Assembly: GCF_001971585.1 (NCBI RefSeq)
Contig: NZ_CP019323.1
Span: 1,106,053-1,170,052 of the forward strand
DNA from: Companilactobacillus allii
GTDB lineage: Bacteria > Bacillota > Bacilli > Lactobacillales > Lactobacillaceae
Reading direction: 5' to 3'
DNA: 64,000 nt
Notes under the pieces: model-generated
The model's input: only the letters and a program-made list of their open reading frames with translations
Databases searched by the model: none
Told to the model about the DNA's origin: nothing
Part shown: positions 53,865 to 63,130 of the stretch, piece by piece
Position numbering within the stretch: position 1 is the stretch's first letter
Layout: every line of letters begins with the position of its first letter
Program-made: the position numbers and the translations under genes

Positions 53865-55475
53865 ATGGCAACCGATATTGATAAGGGTGCAGTTGATCGA
53901 AGTATTAACATGCTTAATGGTAAGCGATGGGGTCAATATGGATTCGAAGAAGTAAATAAGATCTATATGATGCCAGAAGATGACTGGATCAAGATTAAGA
54001 ATGACCCACTTCAAATTATTAAAGTATTGAAGTATTTCCTGCGACATCATTACGATAAGCAACTACCGAGAATCCTAGGGTTAGAACGATATTATAAAGG
54101 CGATAATAATATTCACTATGCCAACTTTAATAAGAGTTCTACCCGTGCTGATAATCGTGTTACGAGTGGGTTTCCTAAGTTTATAACCAATATAGATGTA
54201 GGTTATCAGGTTGGTAATCCTATCAAGTTCCAATATAACGATGATAAGGATAGCGATAACGAAGATACCGATCTAGAAGATGCGGTTACTGACTTCAACA
54301 GCCGTAACGATGAGGCGTATCACGAAAAGGTTATGAAAAAGAATCTTAGTGTTACCGGTCGAGCTTATGAATTGGAATATGTCAGAAGTGGAACTAATGA
54401 AGTTGCAATCAAACCAATTGATCCTGCTAATGCGTTCGTTGTGTACGATACGACAGTCGAACAACACTCATTGTTTGCAGTCAGATATTATCTTGTTAAT
54501 TACATGAACAAGCCAAAATACTACGTTGAGGTGTACACAGACGATACCGTTTATTACTTCACAGACGGGCAGAACCCTGCTACTGATTTAAAGTTTGATC
54601 ACAAGGAAGAACATTACTTCTTTGATGTTCCGTTAACCGAATATCTCAATAATGATGAGCGTATAGGTAAGTGGGAACTCGAAATAGATAAGATTGATGC
54701 CATTGATAAATCATTGTCCGAAATGGCTAACAGTCAAGAAGACTACAGTAATGCAATTATGTGGATTAATGGCGACTTTGATATTACTGGCGAAGATGGC
54801 AAGCAAAATGAACACCCTGCAATTGACCGAAAAGCTGGAGTAATTTGGATGAAACCATCAGTGATTAATAATTTGAGTGGAACTGGTAGCACAGTTATTC
54901 CCGCTTCCATTGGATATGTTACTAAAGATGTTAATGTAGGCGATTGGAAGATTTATGTTGATCTACTCTCGGCACAGATTCACAAGGATACGAACACATT
55001 AGATACCACCGATAGTAATTTTGCTGGTCAACAAACTGGAGAGGCTATGTCATTTAAGCTGTTGGGTAGTGATCAAGAACGTTCTATTCAGGAATCGTTA
55101 TATACCCGTGGTGTCATGCGTCGTCTAAGGTTGCTTTCAAACTATTTGGAAGTCACTGGTGTTATATCGCACGCAGATAACGTGGAGAATTTCCATATTA
55201 TCTACACTCCTAACCTACCTAAGAACGATGAAAAGATTGTGGCTAATTCTGTATCACTTGTTAATACTGGCAAGATTTCAAATGAAACATTTTGGGATAG
55301 CATTGAGCCTATCACTGGTGTTAATGCTGAAACTGAGAAGAATCGCGTTGATGATGAGCAGAACGACGAGCTGGAGAAAGACCCACTTCAAAAAGTGTTC
55401 ACACCAAAAGAGAATGAAACAGGTCAATCAATTGATAGCAAGGAGGTAGCCAACGATGATAGTAAAGTTAAATGA
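53865..55475 (+). CDS. Portal protein (SPP1-like)
   Basis: 536 residues. Portal pattern with the LPRILGLERYYKGDNNI N-terminal segment and a long helical C-terminus; the typical place between terL and muF. It forms the dodecameric DNA entry ring. Its end overlaps the next gene by 20 bases. Confidence 0.93.
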   Translation: MATDIDKGAVDRSINMLNGKRWGQYGFEEVNKIYMMPEDDWIKIKNDPLQIIKVLKYFLRHHYDKQLPRILGLERYYKGDNNIHYANFNKSSTRADNRVTSGFPKFITNIDVGYQVGNPIKFQYNDDKDSDNEDTDLEDAVTDFNSRNDEAYHEKVMKKNLSVTGRAYELEYVRSGTNEVAIKPIDPANAFVVYDTTVEQHSLFAVRYYLVNYMNKPKYYVEVYTDDTVYYFTDGQNPATDLKFDHKEEHYFFDVPLTEYLNNDERIGKWELEIDKIDAIDKSLSEMANSQEDYSNAIMWINGDFDITGEDGKQNEHPAIDRKAGVIWMKPSVINNLSGTGSTVIPASIGYVTKDVNVGDWKIYVDLLSAQIHKDTNTLDTTDSNFAGQQTGEAMSFKLLGSDQERSIQESLYTRGVMRRLRLLSNYLEVTGVISHADNVENFHIIYTPNLPKNDEKIVANSVSLVNTGKISNETFWDSIEPITGVNAETEKNRVDDEQNDELEKDPLQKVFTPKENETGQSIDSKEVANDDSKVK

Positions 55476-55815
55476 TAATTATTCAACTTTTGCATTAGGT
55501 GACGCCGCAAAGCTCTTTCAAACTGCTAATAGCCCTGATGATAGAGAACTTCAATTAAGCCCACATGATTTGGAAATATGGGAACTGTTTAACATTACAA
55601 CAGAAAATACTTTCAGATTTAGTTCAATATATTTCCGTGCCAAATATGTAGATACAAATAGTTTAAGAGTATTCGGGAACCCAATTAAGGGAAATCTAAG
55701 CAAAGAATCTTTAAAGGCTATCGGAGTGGAAGAGAACGATATAAAAGATCTAATTGGCTTGACCAAACCAATTAGGATAATTAAATTGTTGGAAGATAAT
55801 TATGAAACTATCTAA
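55456..55815 (+). CDS. Hypothetical head-region protein
   Basis: 119 residues between portal and MuF, no recognised domain. Both ends overlap neighbours (20 and 14 bases), so it is well embedded in the operon. Possibly a minor head or regulatory factor. Confidence 0.65.
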   Translation: MIVKLNDNYSTFALGDAAKLFQTANSPDDRELQLSPHDLEIWELFNITTENTFRFSSIYFRAKYVDTNSLRVFGNPIKGNLSKESLKAIGVEENDIKDLIGLTKPIRIIKLLEDNYETI

Positions 55816-56791
55816 AGATCAAGCTATTAGATTAGCAAAGTTAGTTTATGGTCAGGAAAGTAAGCGGGTCAAAGAGATTGAACAGGCTTATAAGCAATTG
55901 CAGACCGATACAATCGACACTATTAATTCTTATGTCAACGATGATAAGAGCTGGAATGCTAAAGCTCCATTAGATGACATCAAGCAACTATTGGAAGACG
56001 TTAAAAACTTATATGATGATCTGAACGATGATGAACAGAATCTCGTTAGAATGGCATTTAGTGATAATAAGTTGAAGTCAAATGGCGATATGTTGCTGGC
56101 CAAAGTTACCGGATTGATTATCGGAGTAGCAATATATCAAAGACGCCAATTAATTGGTGGTACTGCTGATATTTCCAAGGCTTATGAAGTTAAAAGTTAC
56201 CAGTCTGCTAAGAAAATAATAAAAAAAACGCCTAAATTGAGTGGTAAAACTCAAGGAAGACGTTTTTCAAGTAATGTTGATGTAATTATGCAAAAGATGG
56301 CAAGAAATGCTGTTCTGGATCGACATATTGATACAGATATTATTTCATCAATCAATAAACAAACACTTCAAACTATCCGAAAGGTACGTGATATTGCTGA
56401 ACGTGCAGCCAAATCTAATAAGGATTCATTAAACTGGCAAAACGAGGTGGCTAACGTATTAACTGGTGGTAATAGATTAACTAACGGTCAAATGGGAAGA
56501 GCTGCAGGAATGATTCGAACAGCTACAGCTCAATCTATTAATAGAACAACGTTAGAAGGTCTAAAGAAACGTAAGGTTAAGCGGTACAAATTTGTATCAC
56601 TTGAGGCACCAACAACTTGTGCTGATTGTCATAATTTAGATGGCAAAATATTCAATGTAGCTGATGCTGAGGAGGGCGTTAACTACCCGCTGATACATAT
56701 AAATTGCCAATGTATTGTTACGGAGGTTAACGAAGATGATGATTGGGATACGTCAACTCACGACATTACAGAAGATTTCAAGAAGCTATAG
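55802..56791 (+). CDS. MuF-like minor head protein
   Basis: 329 residues. The C-terminal MuF domain (about 215-310) carries TCADCHNLDGKIFNVADAEE and PLIHINCQC. SPP1 gp7 type; a few copies per virion, perhaps for DNA ejection. It has no added toxin domain. Confidence 0.9.
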   Translation: MKLSKDQAIRLAKLVYGQESKRVKEIEQAYKQLQTDTIDTINSYVNDDKSWNAKAPLDDIKQLLEDVKNLYDDLNDDEQNLVRMAFSDNKLKSNGDMLLAKVTGLIIGVAIYQRRQLIGGTADISKAYEVKSYQSAKKIIKKTPKLSGKTQGRRFSSNVDVIMQKMARNAVLDRHIDTDIISSINKQTLQTIRKVRDIAERAAKSNKDSLNWQNEVANVLTGGNRLTNGQMGRAAGMIRTATAQSINRTTLEGLKKRKVKRYKFVSLEAPTTCADCHNLDGKIFNVADAEEGVNYPLIHINCQCIVTEVNEDDDWDTSTHDITEDFKKL

Positions 56792-57283
56792 TTTTTTAAT
56801 GCTATCGATATAATAATTGCACAATTCTTCTAAATCTTTCTTTGTACTGCCAGGGTATGGAGTAAATTTATCGGGGTCATTGCCATACGTTTCTACAGCA
56901 CCATAGTGCATGTCTTCCTTATCGATAAAATATCCTTTTCCTAACATCAAGAGTTCTCTTTCCCTTTTATCAGGGATATTCATAAGTCTTGAGTCAATCC
57001 AGTCATTGAATGAACTGGCATCAAAAAAGAATTTATTAGCATGATCTATAGTTTCCATATCCTGATCCGTAGTTTCTAAAAAATCACCACTTATGAAACC
57101 AACCATTATTTTTTTAATTGAATCAATATGCTCATTTTGTGTTTCAATTTGATCCTTAATTTTTTGATTGTGTAGTCGCTGGTCTCTGATATTTTGTACA
57201 TGTTGTTGATATATAGGCATAAATACAGCAATAACTAATGCGACCAGTGATGATCCTATTTGTACCCATTGAGTTAAATTCAT
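56786..57283 (-). CDS. Opposite-strand moron, membrane-anchored
   Basis: 165 residues. One N-terminal membrane helix (about 8-25, SSLVALVIAVFMPIY), a coiled segment (about 30-60) and a soluble end. It lies on the minus strand inside the late rightward operon, so it is likely expressed in the lysogen (a moron). Its end overlaps the MuF stop by 6 bases. I chose ATG 57283; upstream ATGs at 57298 and 57316 are possible. Function unknown; possibly phage exclusion. Confidence 0.7.
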   Translation of the reverse strand: MNLTQWVQIGSSLVALVIAVFMPIYQQHVQNIRDQRLHNQKIKDQIETQNEHIDSIKKIMVGFISGDFLETTDQDMETIDHANKFFFDASSFNDWIDSRLMNIPDKRERELLMLGKGYFIDKEDMHYGAVETYGNDPDKFTPYPGSTKKDLEELCNYYIDSIKKL

Positions 57284-57445
57284 TTTGTTGCCTACTTTCA
57301 TTAATTTATATATCAATCATACCAAGTTAAATCACTCTTTTTTCTAGAAATTTGAGTGTTTTTTTATTGCCATTTTTTCGGTAGCTGGCATAAAAGAACA
57401 ACTGATAAGTTATACCACTTAAAAAGTATATGGAGGAATTTTCTA

Positions 57446-58105
57446 ATGAAATCACTATTAAAAGCACCATTAAAGTTAAATTTACAATTTTTTGCCGAGG
57501 GTGACGGTGGCACTGAAGGTAGTCAACCTGCTGGAAATGACAATCAGGTAGCAACAGAAGACGAAAAGGAAACAGATGGCGAAGATGATCCAAAAGATAA
57601 AGAAGACGAGAAGAAATATACTCGCGCTGATTTCCGCAAGATGTTCGCTGGTCAAATGAATGAATTTAAATCTAAAGAGTTACCCGATTTGTTAAAAGAG
57701 GCAGAACAACGTGGAGCGGAACGTGCCAAGATGTCGGATAAGGAAAAGGCCGACGCTGATAAAAAGCAACGTGAAGACGAATTAAATAAGAGAGAACAGG
57801 CTTTAAATCAACGTGAAGCACTTGCCGATACTACGACACGTTTATCCAACGAGGGACTACCTACATCATTTGCACCAATGTTAAATGATCTTGATGCTGA
57901 TAAGCGAGCAACTAACATTGATAACTTTAAAAAGGTATTCAGTGAGGCTGTTCATACTGGCGTTCTTGATCAAACTAAAGGTGGCAAAACACCAAGTGCT
58001 GGAGATGGTGCAACTCATGAAGAAAATTCTGGTGCTCAATTTGCTGAACAAGCAAACAAGCAAGGTCAAGGGACAATTAAAGATGACCCTTGGAAATTAA
58101 AATAG
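57446..58105 (+). CDS. Scaffold protein (DUF4355)
   Basis: 219 residues. LKAPLKLNLQFFAE at the N-terminus, an acidic linker, a coiled coil rich in K, E and R (about 75-140) and a typical C-terminus. It guides capsid assembly. ATG 57446 with GGAGGAA. Confidence 0.88.
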   Translation: MKSLLKAPLKLNLQFFAEGDGGTEGSQPAGNDNQVATEDEKETDGEDDPKDKEDEKKYTRADFRKMFAGQMNEFKSKELPDLLKEAEQRGAERAKMSDKEKADADKKQREDELNKREQALNQREALADTTTRLSNEGLPTSFAPMLNDLDADKRATNIDNFKKVFSEAVHTGVLDQTKGGKTPSAGDGATHEENSGAQFAEQANKQGQGTIKDDPWKLK

Positions 58106-58117
58106 GAGGAACGATAT

Positions 58118-58444
58118 ATGTATTACGGAGAAAATAATCACGTTGAAGAAATTAATTTTTTAGACAGTGAAAAATATGTTTCATTTCCATACAAAGTTAG
58201 TGCTGAAACTGTCGGCGTAGTTAATGGTGTATTGCCTGCTGGATCAGTTATCCCAACTAACGATGCTAAAGCAGTAGCGGTAACTATTAATGATGTTGAT
58301 GTATCACACGGCACACAAATGGTAGGTGGTATCGTCGATGGATTCATTAACGCTGCTAGATTACCAGTAGCACCAACTGCTGATGCAATTACAGCACTCA
58401 AACGAATTACATTTTCAAATACTGAAACAGAAAGCGAGGCTTAA
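58118..58444 (+). CDS. Possible head decoration protein
   Basis: 108 residues between scaffold and capsid. Beta-rich, alanine-, valine- and glycine-rich, without cysteine. The position fits a small capsid decoration protein; family not certain. Confidence 0.65.
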   Translation: MYYGENNHVEEINFLDSEKYVSFPYKVSAETVGVVNGVLPAGSVIPTNDAKAVAVTINDVDVSHGTQMVGGIVDGFINAARLPVAPTADAITALKRITFSNTETESEA

Positions 58445-58447
58445 TAA

Positions 58448-59461
58448 ATGGCTGACATTTTAAAATTATTTAGCACAAAGAACGTATTATCATACGTTCA
58501 AAACCGTTCATATCAAACTTATTTAGGCGACACACTATTTCCTGCTCGTAAGGTTCCAAGCCTTGAAACAGAGATTCTGGAAGATACTTACACAGCACCA
58601 ACTATTGCGCCAATTTCTGCATTCGATACAGAAGCACAAATTGGTAGCCGTGAAGCCAACGTTCGTATGGCTGAACTAGGTTATATGAAACGTAAGATTC
58701 AGCTCAAAGAGAAAGATCTAGTAGCATTAAGAAACCCGCGTACAGCAGAAGAACAAGCATATTTAACTCAATTGGTTTACAACGATACCGACAAGATGGT
58801 TACCGGTGTTCTTGCACGTATTGAGTTAATGCGTATGCAAGTTTTAGCAAACGGAATTGTTTTGCCTGATGATAAAGATGTTAATTGGAAAGTTGATTAC
58901 AAGTTACCAAAAGAACATCAAGTTAAGGCGGATTGGAGCGACAAAGACGCCGACATTATTGGAGATATTCAAACTTGGGTAGATACATTAGATAGTGCAC
59001 CAACACGAGTTATCACATCTAATAAGGTTAAGAATGCAATGTTACAAAATAACATGATTTTAGATTACTTCAAGCGTCTAAATCTTATTCCATCACTGAC
59101 AGGATTAAATCAAGTTATGGACCAATTAGGGTTACCAATCCTTGTAACTTATGATCTAAAGTATCGTGAAGCTGATGCTAAAGGAAAATTGACTACAAAA
59201 AGTTATTTCCCAGAAAATAAATTTGTAATGTTTGATGAAAACACAACAGGCGAAACACTTTACGGTCCAACACCTGAAGAATCACGACTATTATCAAACA
59301 GCAATATCAATATGACAGTTGGCAATGTGTTTGCAACAATGTATGAAGAGGGAAATGACCCAGTCGGAACTTGGACAAAAGCTGCAGCTACTTCATTACC
59401 AACACTTGCAAATACAGAGCAACTATTCCAAGCAGAAATTACTTTACCAGCGTCAAAATAG
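58448..59461 (+). CDS. Major capsid protein
   Basis: 337 residues, HK97-like fold of the capsid protein E type (TLFPARKVPSLETEILEDTY; NMTVGNVFATMYEEGNDPVGTWTKAAA). It ends at TAG 59459. An AAAA slip site and a hairpin directly behind the stop suggest that a share of ribosomes shifts to the -1 frame and adds 32 residues. Confidence 0.93.
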   Translation: MADILKLFSTKNVLSYVQNRSYQTYLGDTLFPARKVPSLETEILEDTYTAPTIAPISAFDTEAQIGSREANVRMAELGYMKRKIQLKEKDLVALRNPRTAEEQAYLTQLVYNDTDKMVTGVLARIELMRMQVLANGIVLPDDKDVNWKVDYKLPKEHQVKADWSDKDADIIGDIQTWVDTLDSAPTRVITSNKVKNAMLQNNMILDYFKRLNLIPSLTGLNQVMDQLGLPILVTYDLKYREADAKGKLTTKSYFPENKFVMFDENTTGETLYGPTPEESRLLSNSNINMTVGNVFATMYEEGNDPVGTWTKAAATSLPTLANTEQLFQAEITLPASK

Positions 59462-59483
59462 AACCGCCACGAAATAGTGGTGG
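59455..59483 (+). promoter_or_regulatory. Probable -1 frameshift signal at the capsid gene end
   Basis: AAAA (59455-59458) lies at the last sense codon AAA and stop TAG. After a 5-base gap comes the stem CCGCCAC/GTGGTGG (59464-59483), a classic slip-and-hairpin layout. Confidence 0.65.
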
Positions 59484-59556
59484 CGATATTCCAATGAAAC
59501 CAACTAACGTAACAGTTAATCCAACAATTGATGGTGCTGCTATTAGTGTTAAATAA
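59458..59556 (+). CDS. Capsid protein extension read in the -1 frame
   Basis: Thirty-two residues follow the shift, ending PTNVTVNPTIDGAAISVK. That end matches the C-terminus of the tail tube protein (61172) and the protein at 61978. The frame has no ribosome site close to a good start of its own. A stand-alone 20-residue peptide from ATG 59494 is the alternative. Confidence 0.6.
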   Translation: MEPPRNSGGDIPMKPTNVTVNPTIDGAAISVK

Positions 59557-59567
59557 GAGGTAATCTA

Positions 59568-59918
59568 ATGGTCGAAGAAATTGAATCAAATATTTTGAAT
59601 GATTTCAAAGTTCAAAAAGGTATTAAAGATACAGAAATGGATGAAATTTTAAAAATATACATTCATCAAGCAATACAAGAAGTTGAATTATACATAGGCG
59701 AAAGTAAGTTACCTGATATTTTGAGTGGAATCATAACTCAAATGGCCGAGGGAAAATTTACTAAAGCCGGCGCCGAGGGAACTACCGCAACAAGCGAAGA
59801 GGGATTATCATACACATTCAGCGCCAATGATCTAACTCCATTTCTACCTTCAATTGATGGTTATATTCGTAATAAAATTGGCTCAAAAAGTATAGGAAAG
59901 GTGGTAACTTTTGATTGA
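59568..59918 (+). CDS. Head-tail connector protein (gp6/gp15-like)
   Basis: 116 residues, helical, phage connector pattern (DEILKIYIHQAIQEVELYIGE, LSGIITQMAEGKF). It probably forms the ring below the portal. Start ATG 59568 with AAGAGG. Confidence 0.75.
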   Translation: MVEEIESNILNDFKVQKGIKDTEMDEILKIYIHQAIQEVELYIGESKLPDILSGIITQMAEGKFTKAGAEGTTATSEEGLSYTFSANDLTPFLPSIDGYIRNKIGSKSIGKVVTFD

Positions 59919-60238
59919 TATTAAAAGATATTATCTTATTAACTAAACAAACTAAAGCCAGTGCAGACCCATTAAATCATACTGTGACCTATTCTGAGAA
60001 GCCGTATTTCTCCGCAAAAGTAACCGAATTAAATGGTGCTACTGCTCAAAATAATTCTATAGGAGCTCAATATGAGCATACCTACGTTATTAGATTACAG
60101 GGTATTCATCAAGCTGATAAAGTTGCTTTTGCAAACGAATGTAATTCATTTAATAAAAGATCATACGAGATAATTCAAATAAGACACCATCATTTTAAAA
60201 CTGATATATACGTTGGTATAACAAAGGTATCATCATGA
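59915..60238 (+). CDS. Head closure protein (minor capsid, SPP1 gp16-like)
   Basis: 107 residues, beta-rich, in the gene position of the head closure or stopper ring. Start is TTG 59915 with AAAGGTGG upstream; overlaps the connector gene by 4 bases. Confidence 0.7.
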   Translation: MILKDIILLTKQTKASADPLNHTVTYSEKPYFSAKVTELNGATAQNNSIGAQYEHTYVIRLQGIHQADKVAFANECNSFNKRSYEIIQIRHHHFKTDIYVGITKVSS

Positions 60239-60714
60239 GTTGGAACAATGATCATATCCCAACTGTTAGAATTACTGCCGAAGACGAATACAGTCATGTG
60301 ATGACTGATATGGCAAGTAAATTTAAACAGCTTGGAGATGAAGAATTATCCAAAAGCATTTTAATGGATAAGTCAAGGCTAAATACAAATATTCCAAAGT
60401 CTGTCGAAAAGATTGCTAATGATGAAGTTGATGGTGCTATGAGGTTAATCAAAGAACGACAATATCACTCTAAAAGTGGCTATGTTGGCCACGGAAATCT
60501 TTTGCATTCAATTCGTGCTGAGTTTAAAAAAAATGGTTTCCAAGCAGATATTGCGCCACACGCAATGTCTAAAAATGATTACGAATATGGTCAGGCATTT
60601 GAATTTGGATTAAGACATAAAAACTATCCTGCACAGCATCCCATGCGAGATAGCGGAAAAAGTCTTAATGCAGATAAGTACACAAATGATGTTATTAACA
60701 ATTCAATAAAGTAG
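60235..60714 (+). CDS. HK97 gp10-like protein
   Basis: 159 residues with a tail-joining protein pattern (GYVGHGNLLHSIRAEFK, AFEFGLRHKNYPAQHPMRDS). It overlaps the previous gene by 4 bases. Confidence 0.75.
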   Translation: MSWNNDHIPTVRITAEDEYSHVMTDMASKFKQLGDEELSKSILMDKSRLNTNIPKSVEKIANDEVDGAMRLIKERQYHSKSGYVGHGNLLHSIRAEFKKNGFQADIAPHAMSKNDYEYGQAFEFGLRHKNYPAQHPMRDSGKSLNADKYTNDVINNSIK

Positions 60715-61119
60715 GTGGTCAAAATTTCGCCTCAAAGAGATTTAATGATAAGTGCTATTACAGAATTAAACAAATTTGGAATACCTGTATTTGATATTGA
60801 AGATAGTGACAGTGATCAATGCCCACAAATTATCGTTTATATTGAAAATACAAGTAACTCTAATCGCGCTAAAAATGAAAGAAGATCATCATACACATTA
60901 AATGTTGATTATTATGACGTTAAAGATAATGATAATAGTCAAATGATGGATAATTGTTACATGATTCGACAATTGCTTCAATATTTGAAGTTATCTAATT
61001 ATTATTGTCAATCGGTTGGGTTTGATGAAAGAACCTCAATTGACACATCAACTTCACAAATATTAAGACGTCATAATATGATGATTGATTATGAAATAAC
61101 AGAACGAGCATTCTTTTAA
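60715..61119 (+). CDS. Tail terminator-like protein (gp17 position)
   Basis: 134 residues from GTG 60715, or 124 from ATG 60745, which has AAAGAG ahead. It lies just before the tail tube gene, as tail terminator proteins do. Weak direct recognition. Confidence 0.65.
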   Translation: MVKISPQRDLMISAITELNKFGIPVFDIEDSDSDQCPQIIVYIENTSNSNRAKNERRSSYTLNVDYYDVKDNDNSQMMDNCYMIRQLLQYLKLSNYYCQSVGFDERTSIDTSTSQILRRHNMMIDYEITERAFF

Positions 61120-61171
61120 AAAAGGATGTCTATTTTTTTATCAAAAAACACAATGAAAAGAGGAATATTTC

Positions 61172-61957
61172 ATGTCTCAAACAGGAAATATTGGTAGCAA
61201 GATTAAAGCAACTGCGTCTGGTCGTGACGCTGATAAGATTTTATATTTTTATAAGCGTATAGAACATGAACCAAAATCTAACACAATTCATATTTTAGGA
61301 TTGCAGGGTGCCACATCTGGGACCAATACCAAAACTGCTCAATCAACCGCAACTAAAACTGCGACTATTAAAGGAATTGGTGCAGCAAACCAACAACGAA
61401 CTGTTGATACAATTTTCCAAAATCCTAAAGAAAACGAAAAAGATTTGTATTGGGATTTATATGCTGCTTGGGAAAAAGGTGAAAAGATGGGATTATGGCG
61501 TGTTGACTTTAATACAGTCCACGGCACAAAGCCAAATCGAAAAGTGCAAGCACAATTCTCACAAGCATATTTACCCAATTTGCCAAACACAGAAGCACTT
61601 GCAGGTACAGCAACATCTAACCTTCAATTTGAAGTTGATGGATTGGAACGCGCGTTAAATACAGACGAAAATGCGTTTGAATTAGATGAAGTTGATTTTG
61701 ATGACGGTGTATTTGATAGCGTTAACAAATTATACAATTTCTCACATGGGATTGATCTTGGAGTTGATGAAAATGGGAATGTTGTTGACGAAACCTTAGA
61801 TGATGATTCAATTATGGTTCAAAATACTACAACTGGTGAAGATGTCTACGGTCCAGCATACAAATCTGTTGATATCGGAAATGAATCAACTCCGATTAAT
61901 CCAACTGATGTAACTGCAAGGCCAACAATTGATGGAGCAGATGTTGCAACGAAATAA
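61172..61957 (+). CDS. Major tail tube protein
   Basis: 261 residues, beta-rich, with the tail tube pattern of lactic siphophages (LYWDLYAAWEKGEKMGLWRVDF; QFEVDGLERALN). The C-terminus PTDVTARPTIDGADVATK is shared with the extended capsid protein. ATG 61172 with AAAGAGG. Confidence 0.85.
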   Translation: MSQTGNIGSKIKATASGRDADKILYFYKRIEHEPKSNTIHILGLQGATSGTNTKTAQSTATKTATIKGIGAANQQRTVDTIFQNPKENEKDLYWDLYAAWEKGEKMGLWRVDFNTVHGTKPNRKVQAQFSQAYLPNLPNTEALAGTATSNLQFEVDGLERALNTDENAFELDEVDFDDGVFDSVNKLYNFSHGIDLGVDENGNVVDETLDDDSIMVQNTTTGEDVYGPAYKSVDIGNESTPINPTDVTARPTIDGADVATK

Positions 61958-61977
61958 AACAATAGGAGATTTTAAAA

Positions 61978-62256
61978 ATGGAAGATAGAACTAATGAAAT
62001 TTTAAATATTTATGATAAAACGGGAAAAATTGTAGCAACAGGAATTAAGGGAGCAACAACAGCGGCAATCACAGAACTATCAGCGGGAACGGTGGTTAAC
62101 GCTGGAGATTACAAAGTTTCATTCACCGATGCAACTTCAAAAATTGAATCTGAAAAGATTGATGTCCCAGTATTTACAGTTCTTTTAGCGACTGATGCGC
62201 CATCAGAAGTTAAGACAACAGCAACTAAAGATGGCGCAACAATTTCAGTAGAATAG
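61978..62256 (+). CDS. Small tail-associated Ig-like protein
   Basis: 92 residues; strand-rich, ends PSEVKTTATKDGATISVE, related to the C-termini of the capsid extension and tail tube protein. The frame cannot be fused to the tube gene because of a stop at 61963. Own ribosome site AGGAG at 61964. Possibly a tail decoration. Confidence 0.65.
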   Translation: MEDRTNEILNIYDKTGKIVATGIKGATTAAITELSAGTVVNAGDYKVSFTDATSKIESEKIDVPVFTVLLATDAPSEVKTTATKDGATISVE

Positions 62257-62324
62257 TTTAAAAATGAGCATACTCACTCGGTGAGCGGTGGTGGACGGAA
62301 GTTAAATTAAAGGGAGAAATCGTA

Positions 62325-62792
62325 ATGATTCAATTAACAATCAAAAAAAATAATGTACAACCAGATTATAATTTTAGACTTTATAAAAATATCGTTGGTT
62401 CAAAAAAAGAACAACAAGACGAAAATTTTAGTAATTTTATTCAAGGTTTGTGCGATGACAATCCCGATGCAATTATTGATTTTGGAGTGGCTGTTTCAGG
62501 ACATGAATTGACTGACGTTGCGGTTGCTGATCAGTTTGGTGAACAAGGCATGTTTGATGACGTTGAAGCAACTTCAAACGAAATTATTGATGGGTTGTTA
62601 TCAAACGGTTTTTTAGCAGCGAAAGTAAAAATGTTCTTGAATTCCGAAAAGTTATCAATCAAGAGAATGAAGCAAGCTCAAGAAATTGGTACATTGAAAG
62701 ATTCAGACAAAACGGAAATGGAAATGACAATCAAAATGACGGAAGATTCTCAGAAAATTCACGAAAAGAAATTGAGCAAGAAAAGCAAATAA
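62325..62792 (+). CDS. Tail assembly chaperone, gpG-like
   Basis: 155 residues, acidic, located between tail tube and tape measure genes. Chaperones of this place load the tape measure. A second frame continues after it; see 62702-63130. Start ATG 62325 with AAGGGAGAAA. Confidence 0.78.
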   Translation: MIQLTIKKNNVQPDYNFRLYKNIVGSKKEQQDENFSNFIQGLCDDNPDAIIDFGVAVSGHELTDVAVADQFGEQGMFDDVEATSNEIIDGLLSNGFLAAKVKMFLNSEKLSIKRMKQAQEIGTLKDSDKTEMEMTIKMTEDSQKIHEKKLSKKSK

Positions 62793-63130
62793 AGCCGGCA
62801 TTTGATTTTGATGATTTGTTAATTGAATCGCGCCGAACAATTGGTATTGTTGATGTTGATGATTTTTATAAATTAACTCCTAACGAATTTAAAGACTTAA
62901 AAAAGGGCGCTCAATTAGCAATTTACGATGATCTTGTTTATTCACAAATTAAAGCAGGAATGGTAAAACCAATTGCTCTAATCGATGATGTTAAAAGTCA
63001 ATCCGAAAACATCACTCAAGTATTGGAACAGTTTAAAAATGATATTGAAAATGATGGAACTCAAGCAAAACACAGTGTTGATATGAATCGATTATACGAT
63101 TTACTTTTGAGGAAAGGAGGAAAAAAATAA
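62702..63130 (+). CDS. gpT-like frame, probably joined to gpG by -1 frameshift
   Basis: The -1 frame is open from at least 62702 to the stop at 63128-63130, while gpG ends at 62792. The only early start is a TTG at 62816 without a ribosome site. Slip candidates are A-rich sites such as GAAAAGAAA at 62763-62771. The true fusion point within 62702-62792 is unknown. Confidence 0.65.
   Translation, partial: FRQNGNGNDNQNDGRFSENSRKEIEQEKQIKPAFDFDDLLIESRRTIGIVDVDDFYKLTPNEFKDLKKGAQLAIYDDLVYSQIKAGMVKPIALIDDVKSQSENITQVLEQFKNDIENDGTQAKHSVDMNRLYDLLLRKGGKK

Noticed and set aside
61957-62256. Frameshift fusion of the tail tube protein with the 61978 protein
   Set aside because: The frame of the second gene is closed by TAG at 61963 and it has its own AGGAG site.
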